Assembly: GCA_017457955.1 (NCBI GenBank)
Contig: JAFTGL010000009.1
Coordinates: 248,001-312,000 of the forward strand
Reading direction: 5' to 3'
DNA: 64,000 nucleotides
Source of the DNA: Ruminococcus sp.
Lineage (GTDB): Bacteria > Bacillota > Clostridia > Oscillospirales > Acutalibacteraceae
Part shown: positions 27,331 through 36,519 of the stretch, piece by piece
Numbering within the stretch: position 1 is the first letter of the stretch
Layout: each line of letters starts with the position of its first letter
Notes under the pieces: model-generated
Told to the model about the DNA's origin: nothing
Databases searched by the model: none
Seen by the model: only the letters and a program-made list of their open reading frames with translations
Position numbers and translations under genes: made by a program

Positions 27331-27738
27331 CATTTTTATCCGAATATTTATGAACAAAATCTAAATTTAGTCGGAGGACACGCCGACTGACACAATATCT
27401 TGCGATAATCGGAGGAGGTGGTGGAGAGTGGTGGAGTGTGGTGGAGCGGAAAGCTGCGCCTCCACCAACGAAAAAGCCACAGTTTATCCGGGTTTTGTGA
27501 GAGTTTGGTGGAGTTGGTGGAGTCATTCCGACTTGCGAAGGAACATTTGAAAAACGGAGCATAGTCCGTGAGTAAAAGACCATATAAAAATCTGTAAAAC
27601 AGAAATGGTTTTTACTCCACCAAGTCCACAATGATCATCATAAAAGCACTGTTTATGCGGGGTTTCAGCAGGTGGCGCTGCCGCGAAAGTTCCACCTGCA
27701 CCCCACCTGCGCTCTCACCGTCTCCACCTGTGTCCCTC
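27331..27738. repeat. Non-coding spacer with clustered GGTGGAG/CTCCACC words
   Basis: The gap between the pgi promoter and the dacF stop has no convincing gene. GGTGGAG occurs at about 27419, 27429, 27439, 27506 and 27515. Its complement CTCCACC, or CCACCTG variants, occurs at about 27460, 27614, 27690, 27701 and 27722. The open frames here are low-complexity Trp/Pro-rich and lack ribosome sites. Confidence 0.55.
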
Positions 27739-28878
27739 TTACATTTTTATCATAGACTGCAGCAAGAGCATGAGGATGCTGCCGAAGCTCTTTTCCTCCA
27801 CATCCTCTGCGGCAACAATATCAAAGGATGCGATCTCTTCTTCACCGAGTGAGAAGCTCAGACTGCCGACGACGTCGCCCTTGCTGACCGGCGCGGGGAG
27901 ACTTTCGGGAACATCCAGCGTTTGCTCCACGCCCTCTCCCTCGCCCTTCGGCACGGTGAGATAGGTCGAATCGTCGCAGGCGATCTCCACCTCTTCCTGC
28001 ATACCGCCCTCAACGGGAACGGGTGATAACTCATCCTCTAAGCTCAGCTCCCTGCACTCGAAGTTTGCGAAGCCGTAATCAAGCAGAGTCGCCGCGTCGC
28101 GGAAGCGGTCGGTACCGCTGCCCGCACCCAATACGACCGCGATCAGACTGAGTCCGTCGCGCTCGGCAGTCGCGCTGATACAGGAGCCCGCTTCGCCCGT
28201 CGTGCCTGTTTTCAAGCCTGTGATACCGTTATAGGATTTCAGGAGCTTATTGGTGTTGACGATCTGTGTCTCGCCGTCACGCAGATAATCAAGCCAGATA
28301 GAGGTATAGTCGAATATCTGCTCATGTTTGATCAGCTCGCGCGACATCACGGCGACGTCATGCGCCGAGGTGATATGCCCCTCTTCGTCAAGACCGTTGC
28401 AGTTCATGAAGGTGGTATCCTCCATGCCGAGGGATTTCGCCTTTTCGTTCATCGCCGCGACAAAATCGTCCTCACTGCCGCTGACAAACTCCGCCAGTGC
28501 GACCGCCGCGTCGTTCGCGGACGCGACCACGGTCGCCTTGACCATGTCGTCCACCGTCATCTGCTCGCCCTCTTCGAGCCAGATATCCGAACCGCCCATC
28601 GAAGCAGCATGCGCCGAGGTCGTCACCACATCGTCCATGTGAATCTTGCCGCTGTCGATCGCCTCCATCACAAGCGTGAGGGTCATGACCTTTGTGATCG
28701 ACGCGCAAGGGCGCTGATCGTGCGCATTTTTCTCATAGAGAATTTTGCCGGAATTCGCGTCCATCAGGATCGCCGCGGGCGAGCTGATCTCGTCCTCGCT
28801 GAGCGCGCTGACAGACAAAGTGGGGATTGCCGATAAAAGTACCGCCAAAAAAATTGCCGTAAACAGTTTTAATCTCAT
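27739..28878 (-). CDS. D-alanyl-D-alanine carboxypeptidase (DacF type)
   Basis: A 379-residue second penicillin-binding carboxypeptidase. It has a signal peptide (1-26), the catalytic S60-IT-K63, a SAN motif (VVASANDAAVAL) and the KTG box (GLKTGTTGEAG). It has a shorter C-terminal part than the 19.7-kb paralogue and ends in a weakly hydrophobic stretch (ILMLLLQSMIKM). In spore formers DacF-like enzymes act on cortex or vegetative peptidoglycan. It is last in the group 31955-27739. ATG 28878 has GAGAGGTG upstream. Confidence 0.9.
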   Translation of the reverse strand: MRLKLFTAIFLAVLLSAIPTLSVSALSEDEISSPAAILMDANSGKILYEKNAHDQRPCASITKVMTLTLVMEAIDSGKIHMDDVVTTSAHAASMGGSDIWLEEGEQMTVDDMVKATVVASANDAAVALAEFVSGSEDDFVAAMNEKAKSLGMEDTTFMNCNGLDEEGHITSAHDVAVMSRELIKHEQIFDYTSIWLDYLRDGETQIVNTNKLLKSYNGITGLKTGTTGEAGSCISATAERDGLSLIAVVLGAGSGTDRFRDAATLLDYGFANFECRELSLEDELSPVPVEGGMQEEVEIACDDSTYLTVPKGEGEGVEQTLDVPESLPAPVSKGDVVGSLSFSLGEEEIASFDIVAAEDVEEKSFGSILMLLLQSMIKM

Positions 28879-28928
28879 AAATAAAGCACCTCTCTCCATA
28901 TGTGTATGAGAGAAGCGCTTATATTATG

Positions 28929-29405
28929 CTATTCGATTTCGTCCAACAGGCAGACTGCCGTAGCGGAGATACCCTCCATCGAGCCTGTAAAGCCCAAGCC
29001 CTCCTCGGTGGTCGCCTTCACGCTGACGGCGCTTTTCCTGAGGCCGCAGGCGACGGCGATATTCTCGCGCATTTCGTCGATATACGGCGCAAGCTTCGGC
29101 GCCTGAGCGCAGATGGTGCTGTCGATGTTCACGGGCTTGTATCCCGCTTCTTTCAGCATACCGATCACATCCCAGAGCAGCTTCGTGCTTTCGATACCCT
29201 GATATTTCTTATCGGTATCGGGAAAATGCTTGCCGATGTCGCCCAGAGCAGCCGCGCCTAAGAGCGCGTCCATCACGGCGTGCAGTAAAACGTCCGCGTC
29301 GGAATGTCCGTCGAGACCTTTTTCAAACGGGATCTCTACCCCGCCGAGGATCAAATCGCGTCCCGCCTTGAAACGGTGAACATCATATCCGTGTCCGATT
29401 CTCAT
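28929..29405 (-). CDS. ispF: 2-C-methyl-D-erythritol 2,4-cyclodiphosphate synthase
   Basis: A 158-residue IspF. It forms the cyclic diphosphate of the non-mevalonate isoprenoid pathway. The zinc ligands in GYDVHRF (Asp8, His10) and [20 protein letters not shown] (second His) are present, as is the [14 protein letters not shown]-terminal signature. It follows ispD by 27 bases, the usual order. Confidence 0.97.
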   Translation of the reverse strand: MRIGHGYDVHRFKAGRDLILGGVEIPFEKGLDGHSDADVLLHAVMDALLGAAALGDIGKHFPDTDKKYQGIESTKLLWDVIGMLKEAGYKPVNIDSTICAQAPKLAPYIDEMRENIAVACGLRKSAVSVKATTEEGLGFTGSMEGISATAVCLLDEIE

Positions 29406-29432
29406 AGTATCACGTGCCTTTCTGTCAGAATA

Positions 29433-30122
29433 TTACTTTCTTTTTGCCAACAATGCTTCCGCGATCGCGATATCCGACGGAGTCGTCAGCTTGATGTTGA
29501 AGTATTCTCCACGGATTAAAGTCACCTTCTCGCCGATTGCTTCGACCATTGAGCAGTCGTCGGTGACCTCTAAGCAATTGACAACGGCGTTGCCCATCGC
29601 GCGCTTGTACAGGTCTTTTTCAAATACCTGCGGCGTCTGGACAGCCCACATCGCCGAGCGGTCGGGCGTGGACTGTACGACTCCCTCTTTATCGACGACC
29701 TTGATCGTGTCCGTCACAGGCGTGCCCAATGCCGCGGCGCCGGTTTCATAGGCGGCGTTCAGCACCTTTGTAATCAGGTCACGCGTAATCAGCACACGCG
29801 CTCCGTCATGGATCGCGTAATGCGTCGTGCGTTTATCGGCGGCGTGGATGCCCTTGCTCACACTTGCCATGCGGGTGGAGCCGCCTGCCGTCACCGCGCT
29901 GACCTTTTTGAAATTGAACGCGATCTCTGCGATATCGTCGATATCGACCGACCTCGCGACGACGATGATCTCGTCGATCAGGGAACATTCCTGAAATGCT
30001 CTTAATGTATATTCTATCGCCGCTCTGCCGTTCAGGGGTATCAGCTGTTTTGACAGCTTGCCGCCCATGCGGGTGGAGTCTCCTGCCGCGACGATGATTG
30101 CGGATGTAAATGTGTCAGCCAT
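29433..30122 (-). CDS. ispD: 2-C-methyl-D-erythritol 4-phosphate cytidylyltransferase
   Basis: A 229-residue IspD that joins methylerythritol phosphate to CMP. The nucleotide-binding start is IIVAAGDSTRMGG, a mild variant of the usual AAGxGxRMG. The conserved HDGARVLI and WAVQTPQVF motifs and the late TDDCSMVEAIG segment follow. It lies 3 bases after metY and directly upstream of ispF. Confidence 0.96.
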   Translation of the reverse strand: MADTFTSAIIVAAGDSTRMGGKLSKQLIPLNGRAAIEYTLRAFQECSLIDEIIVVARSVDIDDIAEIAFNFKKVSAVTAGGSTRMASVSKGIHAADKRTTHYAIHDGARVLITRDLITKVLNAAYETGAAALGTPVTDTIKVVDKEGVVQSTPDRSAMWAVQTPQVFEKDLYKRAMGNAVVNCLEVTDDCSMVEAIGEKVTLIRGEYFNIKLTTPSDIAIAEALLAKRK

Positions 30123-30125
30123 AAA

Positions 30126-31391
30126 TTATACGTTCTCCAGAGCCTGAGCGATGTCCTCGATGATGTCGTCGGGGTTCTCGATACCGACCGAGAAGCGTAC
30201 CATATTCGGCGCGATACCCGCGTCGATCAGCTGTTGATCGGAGAGCTGACGGTGGGTCGTGGACGCGGGGTGCAGAACGCAGGTGCGCGCGTCGGCAACG
30301 TGAATGACGATCTTCGCGAGCTTCAAGGCTTCCATAAAGCGGACAGCGCCGTCCTTGCCGCCCTTGATACCGACGGAGATAACGCCGCAGGTACCGTTCG
30401 GCATATACTTCTGCGCAAGTTTATGGTACTTACTGGACTCAAGACCGGGATAATTGACCCACTCGACCTTGTCGTGGCTTTCCATGAACTCAGCGACCTT
30501 CTGCGCGTTGGAGCAGTGGCGCTCCACGCGCAGCGCGAGGGTATCAAGACCCAGATTCAACAGAAACGCGTTCTGCGGAGAAGCCTGTGAGCCGAAGTCG
30601 CGCATGAGATGGGTACGGCTCTTGACGATATACGCCGCCTTGCCGAACTGCTCGGTATAAACGATACCGTGATAGGTCTCGTCGGGTGTGGTCAGCATGG
30701 GGAAATCACCCTGTGTCCAGTCAAAGTTGCCCGAATCGACCACGACGCCGCCTAAGGATACCGCGTGACCGTCCATGTACTTGGAAGTGGAGTGAACCAC
30801 GATATCAGCGCCCCACTCAAAGGGACGGCAGTTGACGGGGGTAGCGAAGGTATTGTCCACGATCAGCGGCACATGATGGGCATGCGCGACCTTCGCGAAC
30901 AGCTCGATGTCGATAACGTCGAGAGAGGGATTGGTCAGGGTCTCGACAAACACAGCCTTCGTATTCGGCTTGAACGCCTTATCTAAATCCTCCTCAGTGA
31001 TCTCGGGGCTGACAAAGTCAAAATCGATACCGAGGTCGCGAAGCGTTTTGTTGAACAGATTGAACGTACCGCCGTAGATCGCCGCGGAAGCGATCACATG
31101 GTCGCCGGTTTTCGCAATATTGGTAATGCTGATCAGCGAAGCCGCCTGACCCGAAGAGGTCAGCAGAGCGCCGACGCCGCCCTCCAAAGCGGCGATCTTC
31201 TTCTCAACAGCGTCGAGAGTCGGATTGCCTAAACGGGTGTAGAAGAAGCCGTCGGCCTCCAAGTCGAACAGCTTGCCCATCATCTCTGCCGTATCATAGA
31301 CAAAGGTCGTGCTCTGGGCGATCGGAACCACGCGGGGTTCGCCGTTCTTCGGCTCATAGCCAGCCTGTACGCATAAAGAATCGATTTTCAT
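30126..31391 (-). CDS. metY: O-acetylhomoserine sulfhydrylase
   Basis: A 421-residue pyridoxal-phosphate enzyme of the Cys/Met metabolism family. It makes homocysteine from O-acetylhomoserine and sulfide. Family motifs are YTRLGNPT, SSGQAASL, DNTFATPVNCRPFEWGADIVVHSTSKYMDGHA (with the cofactor lysine in STSKY) and RFSVGIENPDDIIEDI. ATG 31391 has GGAGG eight bases upstream. I see no SAM riboswitch or T-box in the 42-base gap to the previous gene. It shares the transcript with ispD, ispF and dacF. Confidence 0.95.
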   Translation of the reverse strand: MKIDSLCVQAGYEPKNGEPRVVPIAQSTTFVYDTAEMMGKLFDLEADGFFYTRLGNPTLDAVEKKIAALEGGVGALLTSSGQAASLISITNIAKTGDHVIASAAIYGGTFNLFNKTLRDLGIDFDFVSPEITEEDLDKAFKPNTKAVFVETLTNPSLDVIDIELFAKVAHAHHVPLIVDNTFATPVNCRPFEWGADIVVHSTSKYMDGHAVSLGGVVVDSGNFDWTQGDFPMLTTPDETYHGIVYTEQFGKAAYIVKSRTHLMRDFGSQASPQNAFLLNLGLDTLALRVERHCSNAQKVAEFMESHDKVEWVNYPGLESSKYHKLAQKYMPNGTCGVISVGIKGGKDGAVRFMEALKLAKIVIHVADARTCVLHPASTTHRQLSDQQLIDAGIAPNMVRFSVGIENPDDIIEDIAQALENV

Positions 31392-31433
31392 ATATTTTAC
31401 CTCCAAATAGTTTCCTGTTAAAATAACCCTTGT

Positions 31434-31955
31434 TTAAAACAACCCTTTGATAAAGCCTGTCAGCGCGTCTGTCCCGAAAACGACCAGCGCCACCAGCGCT
31501 AAGAACAAAAGCGCCGTGATGATCTTGATGGTTGTCCTGAGAGCGGGATTCATCGGCTTATCCTCTTTTGTATCAGCGGTGCGCAGGCGGGTGATCTCAG
31601 CCTCTATCTCATCCATGTGCGGCTCAATCTCATTCTTCACCGTCTCGATCGTACTGAGCAGTCCGCTCGCTTTCGGCAGAGCGGAAAACGGTACGACGAC
31701 AGAGATATTCGACAGCTTCACATCATAGCCTGTTACCAGCTCATTCGCGACGCCCTGCGGCTGGACGTTCTCCTCCACAAAGGGAATCTGAGCGTCCGTG
31801 AGCATACCTGTCAGCATGGCGCGTTCCGTACCGCCTATGATACACAACCTTATCGGCTCGTTGATATCCTTGATCTCGCTGAGCTTATGCTTGCATCCGT
31901 CAAAGGGCAGCGTCTCGCCGAAGCACAACGCCTTACAAACCTTGCAGTATTTCAC
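31434..31955 (-). CDS. Zinc-ribbon/DUF2007-like membrane protein
   Basis: A 173-residue protein of uncertain function. It opens with a likely zinc-binding segment (CKVCKALCF...C). A region resembling DUF2007 signal-transducing modules follows (residues 37-65, GGTERAMLTGMLTDAQIPF), then a helical stretch that could be a coiled coil. The end is one transmembrane helix (about 145-165). It is first gene of a five-gene transcript with metY, ispD, ispF and dacF. No known enzyme motif is visible. Confidence 0.6.
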   Translation of the reverse strand: MKYCKVCKALCFGETLPFDGCKHKLSEIKDINEPIRLCIIGGTERAMLTGMLTDAQIPFVEENVQPQGVANELVTGYDVKLSNISVVVPFSALPKASGLLSTIETVKNEIEPHMDEIEAEITRLRTADTKEDKPMNPALRTTIKIITALLFLALVALVVFGTDALTGFIKGLF

Positions 31956-31978
31956 ATAAATACCCCCTATTCCAAACT

Positions 31979-32007
31979 ATCATAGCATAAGACGGCTTCT
32001 ATTTCAA
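31979..32007 (-). promoter_or_regulatory. Promoter of the metY-ispDF-dacF group
   Basis: TTGAAA (32002-32007), 17-base spacer, TATGAT (31979-31984) on the minus strand, just downstream of the dpaB terminator. Confidence 0.7.
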
Positions 32008-32019
32008 CTAAAATCACAG

Positions 32020-32052
32020 AAAAAATCACCATCCTCCTCAAAAGAAGGATGG
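32020..32052 (-). terminator. Terminator of dpaA-dpaB
   Basis: Stem CCATCCTTC / GGAGGATGG (one mismatch), followed by TGATTTTTT on the minus strand. Confidence 0.85.
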
Positions 32053-32095
32053 CGAAATCTATATCAAACGCCGCCATGAGTAATGACAGACAGCG

Positions 32096-32668
32096 TTAAC
32101 CAAAGAGGGGCTGCAGCTGCTTTCCTTCGAGCGCTTTTTCAATGCTCTCGGGGATCTTGTCAAAATGCGCTACCAGAGAGTTCGGCTTGTTCTCGGGATC
32201 GTCCTGAGAAAGCGGTACAAAGTACACGTTCTTGCGATTGAGGAGCTTGCCGATATTCTCTGCCGAGGCGCCGAGGGCATCGTTGGACGCGACGCACAGC
32301 ACCACGGGAGCGCCGATCCTCAGCTGAGACTTCACTGCCATCGTCACAGGCGTATCGGTGATACCCAAAGCGATCTTTGACAGCGTATTGCCCGTACACG
32401 GCGCTACGACCAGCACGTCGCACAGCTTGCGCGGTCCGATCGGCTCTGCCCCGCTGACGGTATGGATCACGCTCTTGTGCGTGATATCCTCGACGCGGGT
32501 TACGATCTCCTGCGCCTTGCCGAAGCGCGTCGACACGGTATAGACGTTCTCCGACATGATCGGCAGGATGTCATGATCCATCCCCGCAAGCCGCGCCATC
32601 TCTTTGATACTTTTATCCAGGGTGCAAAAGGAGCCGGTCATCGCGTAGCCCAATTTTATCTTTTCCAC
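32096..32668 (-). CDS. dpaB: Dipicolinate synthase subunit B
   Basis: A 190-residue flavoprotein-fold subunit of dipicolinate synthase (SpoVFB). It oxidises dihydroxytetrahydrodipicolinate together with DpaA to give dipicolinic acid for the spore core. Signatures include GYAMTGSFCTLDK, VVAPCTGNTLSKIALGITDTPV and CVASNDALG. It lies 34 bases after dpaA. The enzyme acts in the mother cell, so this strain probably sporulates. Confidence 0.95.
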   Translation of the reverse strand: MEKIKLGYAMTGSFCTLDKSIKEMARLAGMDHDILPIMSENVYTVSTRFGKAQEIVTRVEDITHKSVIHTVSGAEPIGPRKLCDVLVVAPCTGNTLSKIALGITDTPVTMAVKSQLRIGAPVVLCVASNDALGASAENIGKLLNRKNVYFVPLSQDDPENKPNSLVAHFDKIPESIEKALEGKQLQPLFG

Positions 32669-32702
32669 CGTTTTCCTCCTTTATACAAGGTGATTCGTTG
32701 AT

Positions 32703-33530
32703 CTATTCATTCATCATCTTCAAAATCGTTTCTTTGATGATCGTTCCCGCGGCAAGGGGAGCGGTTTTCCCGGGCAGGGATAACGCGTGGATACAGGTAA
32801 GGTTTCTTTCTTCAGCACGTTGAAAGTCGACGCCGCCGGGCTTTGACGCAAGATCGATGATATACACGTCCTCGCGCATGCGGTCAACGGCGGACTCATC
32901 CAGCACCAACGCGGGAACGGTGTTGAAAATGACCTGATACGCTGAGCAATCTGTCTCAGGATAATCGACCGCCTGCATCCCGCTGAGCGTGATCATCGCG
33001 CGGTCGGACAGCTTACGCGCCGCGACAGTGACGTTTGCTCCCATCGCTTTGAGATAGGACGACAGACACCTGCCGATCCTGCCGTAACCCGTCACCAGTA
33101 TATCCGTGCCGAACACAGCACCCTCATAGCCGTCCATCAACAGCCCGATCGCTCCTTCGGCGGTCAGCTCGGCGTTGCGCCACAAGAAGTCCTCGCGGGC
33201 GGCATAGTCATTTACCTTACCCGACACGTAAGGCTGTATCTGATTCGCACAGCCGCTGAAAACAGGCTTATCACCGATCAGCTTCATGAGTTCGGATATC
33301 TGAATTTTCTCTTCTGAAAACGGCGTGTTCAGACAGCCGTCCGCTATCGGTCTTACGGGCAAAACAGCGATATCACATTCCTCTGCCGCCTGAGCGATCC
33401 CGCAGACCTGTATCTCACACAGGCTCATCAGATGATCAAAGCCCGCTACAAAAACCTCATGTCCCTCATTCACAAAAGCGCGGGCGGCAAACAGCATCCG
33501 TTTATCGCCGCCGAAAATCGCAACTTTCAT
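32703..33530 (-). CDS. dpaA: Dipicolinate synthase subunit A
   Basis: A 275-residue subunit (SpoVFA) with a dinucleotide fold. The start KVAIFGGDKRMLFAAR and the NAD(P)-binding VTGYGRIGRCLSSYLKAMG motif are visible, with ending PGKTAPLAAGTIIKETI. It pairs with DpaB in making the spore marker dipicolinate. I chose the ATG at 33530, since the six residues upstream precede a better ribosome site (AGGTGAT). Confidence 0.95.
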   Translation of the reverse strand: MKVAIFGGDKRMLFAARAFVNEGHEVFVAGFDHLMSLCEIQVCGIAQAAEECDIAVLPVRPIADGCLNTPFSEEKIQISELMKLIGDKPVFSGCANQIQPYVSGKVNDYAAREDFLWRNAELTAEGAIGLLMDGYEGAVFGTDILVTGYGRIGRCLSSYLKAMGANVTVAARKLSDRAMITLSGMQAVDYPETDCSAYQVIFNTVPALVLDESAVDRMREDVYIIDLASKPGGVDFQRAEERNLTCIHALSLPGKTAPLAAGTIIKETILKMMNE

Positions 33531-33577
33531 CCTATCACCTCGCCACACCCTATACTATGCGATCCTCAGACAAATGT

Positions 33578-33607
33578 GAAAAGGCAGACTCCGCCATGAA
33601 GTCTGCC
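33578..33607 (-). terminator. Terminator of the DUF1540 gene
   Basis: Stem GGCAGACT / AGTCTGCC with a 9-base loop, followed by TTTTC on the minus strand. Confidence 0.7.
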
Positions 33608-33663
33608 AAAGCAAATACAAATCTATGTATCATCCCCGAAGGGATGATTTAGCGTCAGCAAGA

Positions 33664-33852
33664 TCAGCTCATCATGCTATCGCTTTTGCACTCGAAGGAG
33701 CGGCAGTCGACACAGCGCTCGTCGGTCGGATTCTTCTCATGAGAAGCGACGCGGATGCTGTCGAGGGAGCAGTAATCCTCTTCCCCGTTGTGATACTTAC
33801 AGTCCTTGACGCTGCAGTGGATACAGCGGTTGACGTTGCTATCGTTGAACAT
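33664..33852 (-). CDS. DUF1540 cysteine-rich protein
   Basis: A 62-residue protein with the DUF1540 pattern CIHCSVKDCKYH...YCSLDSIRV...CVDCRSF. Paired cysteines suggest metal binding. The family is common in clostridia, and some members are reported in spores, but the function is unproven. AGGTGAAAG precedes the ATG. It is upstream of dpaA but has its own terminator. Confidence 0.85.
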   Translation of the reverse strand: MFNDSNVNRCIHCSVKDCKYHNGEEDYCSLDSIRVASHEKNPTDERCVDCRSFECKSDSMMS

Positions 33853-33967
33853 ACTTTCACCTCAGATTAATATTGCCGATTCATCGACACAGTTATTATT
33901 ATCAAATATAAATACGGTATACACACAATCGGATTTTTCAAATAAGATAGAATGAGGTGATTTCATC

Positions 33968-34264
33968 ATGTATCTTTTCAGTATGATTATCCTGATATTT
34001 TTCGCGATCATCGGGCTGTGCGCGTTCATCACGGCGCTGTTAGATATCGCGTACAAGGGCAACAGCCGCGCCGTGCTCCTGCTCACCGATATGCTGCCTG
34101 CCGACGCAGAAGCGTGTATCCGAACGGCGGCGAGGATCTGTATGCACCACACGCGGATAAGGCTGATTTGCGTGTGTACGGAGGATAATCCCGCCTATGA
34201 CATCTGCAAGCTCATGCAGAAGGAATATCCGTTTCTAGAGCTTATGGACGAATACAAGGTATAG
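33968..34264 (+). CDS. Small membrane protein of unknown function
   Basis: A 98-residue protein on the plus strand amid minus-strand genes. One transmembrane helix (residues 5-27) is followed by a cytosolic part (ACIRTAARICMHHTRIRLICVCTED...). A GAGGTGATT site lies 5-6 bases before the ATG. I do not recognise the family. It faces the DUF1540 gene divergently. Confidence 0.6.
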   Translation: MYLFSMIILIFFAIIGLCAFITALLDIAYKGNSRAVLLLTDMLPADAEACIRTAARICMHHTRIRLICVCTEDNPAYDICKLMQKEYPFLELMDEYKV

Positions 34265-34293
34265 AAAAAGCCTCCCCGACGGGAGGCTTATCG
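34264..34293 (-). terminator. Terminator of the CofE-like/alr/ATP-grasp operon
   Basis: Stem AAGCCTCCC / GGGAGGCTT around GTCG, with a TTTTT tail on the minus strand. Confidence 0.85.
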
Positions 34294-34294
34294 C

Positions 34295-35326
34295 TTAGAG
34301 CTTAATTTGCTTGTACTCGTCGCCGAGGAAGTCGGCAACCTCTTTGAGGTGACCGGTCCGCTTGTTCTTCAGCGCATAGTGCTGTACAAGCCCGTAACCG
34401 GGATACTCGTTGCCCTCAACGATCACGGGACCGTTCTCGGAGAAAGCAACGTCCCAGCCGATATAGCGGCACTGAGGGATGCGTTTATGCGCCTCGACAC
34501 ACATATCAAAGGCTTCCTGAACGCCGTGGATGTACACGTCCTTGAACTTTACGCCGGTCAGCGGATGGGTGTCATACACCTGACCGTAGTCGTCGACGAC
34601 GTTGCTGTCGATCTTGCCGTCGGCGCCGAGGCTGAAATACAGATCGTTGGTACAGCCGATGACGACGCTGTCGTCCTGATTAACGCGCAGGGCGTTTGCG
34701 ATCATCTTGATCTCGCCCGCTTTGTTCATCAACGTGATGACACGGAAGGAGTTGACGACGTTGGGGTTGATCTGGTTGAGGTCAGGATGCTGCTTGATCG
34801 CGTCCTCAATGAGGAACTGGCCGCGCTCCTTGCACTCATGATAAAACTTTTCTACGTCCGTGATATCCTTGACGACGCACTTTGAGATACCGTGACCGCC
34901 TTCGCCCTTGGTTTCCTTGGCGAATACGGTGGTCTTGCCTTTGAGGAATTCTCTCAGATCGTCGGGGGAGCTTTTGCGCAGGTTGATGAAATCGCGCTTG
35001 AGATACTCGCGGAACACCTCGTCGAAGATCAGCTTGTCGCCCAGCACAACGATGTACTCTTCATCATTGAGATATGCCATCAGCCTGTAAAAGCGCTTGG
35101 CGGTAGCGAAGGTCTTTTTCTCCTCACGCGTTCTGTCAATAAAATGTCCGCGGAAATAATCCGTGTAGCCGGTGCCCTGCGTCAGGAAATTCCACATCAA
35201 ACTGCATTTGATATAAAATTTGGACTTGCCGCTCTGCTGCTGAATGATCTCGATGTGGCGGTTCATTCTGTCCTTGCTGATATCCTTGAATTTGTTCATC
35301 AGCCACTTGGTAACTGACATTGCCAT
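34295..35326 (-). CDS. ATP-grasp protein (sugar-transfer-associated type)
   Basis: A 343-residue protein resembling the sugar-transfer-associated ATP-grasp family (PF14397). An alpha-helical N-terminal region is followed by the ATP-grasp core with lysines in FAKETKGEGGHGISK, the conserved FRVIT strand, and the metal-binding end YIGWDVAFSENGPVIVEGNEYPG. ATP-grasp enzymes activate carboxylates as acyl-phosphates and join them to amines or thiols; the substrates here are unknown. It lies 21 bases after an alanine-racemase-like gene and two genes after a CofE-like ligase, and shares their terminator. Shine-Dalgarno AAGGTGAT. Confidence 0.85.
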   Translation of the reverse strand: MAMSVTKWLMNKFKDISKDRMNRHIEIIQQQSGKSKFYIKCSLMWNFLTQGTGYTDYFRGHFIDRTREEKKTFATAKRFYRLMAYLNDEEYIVVLGDKLIFDEVFREYLKRDFINLRKSSPDDLREFLKGKTTVFAKETKGEGGHGISKCVVKDITDVEKFYHECKERGQFLIEDAIKQHPDLNQINPNVVNSFRVITLMNKAGEIKMIANALRVNQDDSVVIGCTNDLYFSLGADGKIDSNVVDDYGQVYDTHPLTGVKFKDVYIHGVQEAFDMCVEAHKRIPQCRYIGWDVAFSENGPVIVEGNEYPGYGLVQHYALKNKRTGHLKEVADFLGDEYKQIKL

Positions 35327-35347
35327 ATAATCACCTTCTCAATGATG

Positions 35348-36508
35348 TTATTTCACATACACTCTCTCGTTGTTTTTGCCGATGCCTAAGAGGATCTCCG
35401 CGAGACCCAGTCCCGAAGAGCGGGAGAATCTGCCCAGACTGATACCGCCGCCGAGCAGGGTCACGGTGTCTGTAAGCTTGACGCGGTTGTCGATCTTGAC
35501 ACAGCACATGTTCATGCCGATCTCGCCGATAATCGGATAACGCTTGCCGTTGATCTCCACGACTCTGCCATGGTTTGCGTGACCGATACCGTTGTTGTAG
35601 CCGACGGGAAGCACCGCAATACTGATGAGCTCCGTCGCCTGATACTCGGCGTTGTAGCCGACATACTCGCCCGCGTTGACGTCCTTGATCTGCAAAATGC
35701 GGCATTTGTAGGACATCGCGGGACTTAAATCAAGCTGTACATCCTTGATGGTCTCGGTCAGGTTGAATTTACGCTGATTGCGCTTGTCTCTGAGATCGCG
35801 GAGTCTGTCCTTGACGCCGTTCCCATATGATGTAGGACCGATATTGTAGCCGTACATGATCAGTCCCATGCGGGTCGTGGTGGCAATATCGATCTTCGGG
35901 TGCGCGAGCAGCGAAACGCCGCTGCCGAGGTGCACCATCGGGATCTCGTCGAGATCGATCAGGGAGGTCAGTTCCTTGAAGCGGCGGATCTGATTGTCGT
36001 AATGCGGGTCAAAGATACCCGCGGTAGCGAAGTGCTGATAGATGCCTTCGAGGAAATGCTCGGATTCATTGATCAGCTTGACCGCTTCTTTGATCTCGCC
36101 TTTGTCCTTGAAGCCGAGTCTGCCGAAGCCCGCGTCCACCTGGATATGCATTTTAAAGCTGTGCTTGACGTCGGTCTCGAGCATTGCTCTGAGGTATTCG
36201 ATATCGGGGATACCGAGCGTCAGGTCAAGGTCGGCGGCTTCGCTGAGTCGGTCGAGCGCGACAGGCTCCAGACACAGCACGGGAACATGCGTGTTGAAAG
36301 TCCTGAGCTCCTTCGCCTCTTCCAGGGAAGATACGGCAAAGTATCTCAGCCCGCCCTTATGGAGCGCTTTGACCGCCCGCATGCCGTGACCGTAGGCGTC
36401 GCCTTTGACAACGCCGATATAGCTGCGGTAGTCGGGGTACTTGTCTAAAATCGCCTTGATATTGTTGGTCAGGCGAGACAGATTTATCTCAACATAGGAA
36501 TCAGTCAT
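35348..36508 (-). CDS. Alanine-racemase-like PLP enzyme
   Basis: A 386-residue fold type III pyridoxal-phosphate enzyme. The cofactor lysine K35 is in VVKGDAYGHGM. Conserved Alr features are the HIQVDAGFGRLGF strand, MVHLGSGVSL and the R-x-G-L-I-M-Y-G segment. The C-terminal beta domain is divergent: the usual PIGYADG reads PVGYNNG, and the GxxxMDM(x) motif reads GEIGMNMCC, with Asp replaced by Asn. The substrate could be alanine or another amino acid. It sits between a CofE-like ligase and an ATP-grasp gene, which suggests it makes a D-amino acid for that pathway. Confidence 0.8.
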   Translation of the reverse strand: MTDSYVEINLSRLTNNIKAILDKYPDYRSYIGVVKGDAYGHGMRAVKALHKGGLRYFAVSSLEEAKELRTFNTHVPVLCLEPVALDRLSEAADLDLTLGIPDIEYLRAMLETDVKHSFKMHIQVDAGFGRLGFKDKGEIKEAVKLINESEHFLEGIYQHFATAGIFDPHYDNQIRRFKELTSLIDLDEIPMVHLGSGVSLLAHPKIDIATTTRMGLIMYGYNIGPTSYGNGVKDRLRDLRDKRNQRKFNLTETIKDVQLDLSPAMSYKCRILQIKDVNAGEYVGYNAEYQATELISIAVLPVGYNNGIGHANHGRVVEINGKRYPIIGEIGMNMCCVKIDNRVKLTDTVTLLGGGISLGRFSRSSGLGLAEILLGIGKNNERVYVK

Positions 36509-36519
36509 AATGTCCCTCT

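Noticed and set aside
27308-27631. A 107-codon frame between pgi and dacF.
   Set aside because: Trp/Pro-rich low complexity from the GGTGGAG words, overlapping the pgi promoter, no ribosome site.
31392-31433. A possible SAM riboswitch or T-box ahead of metY.
   Set aside because: The gap is only 42 bases, too short to hold either.
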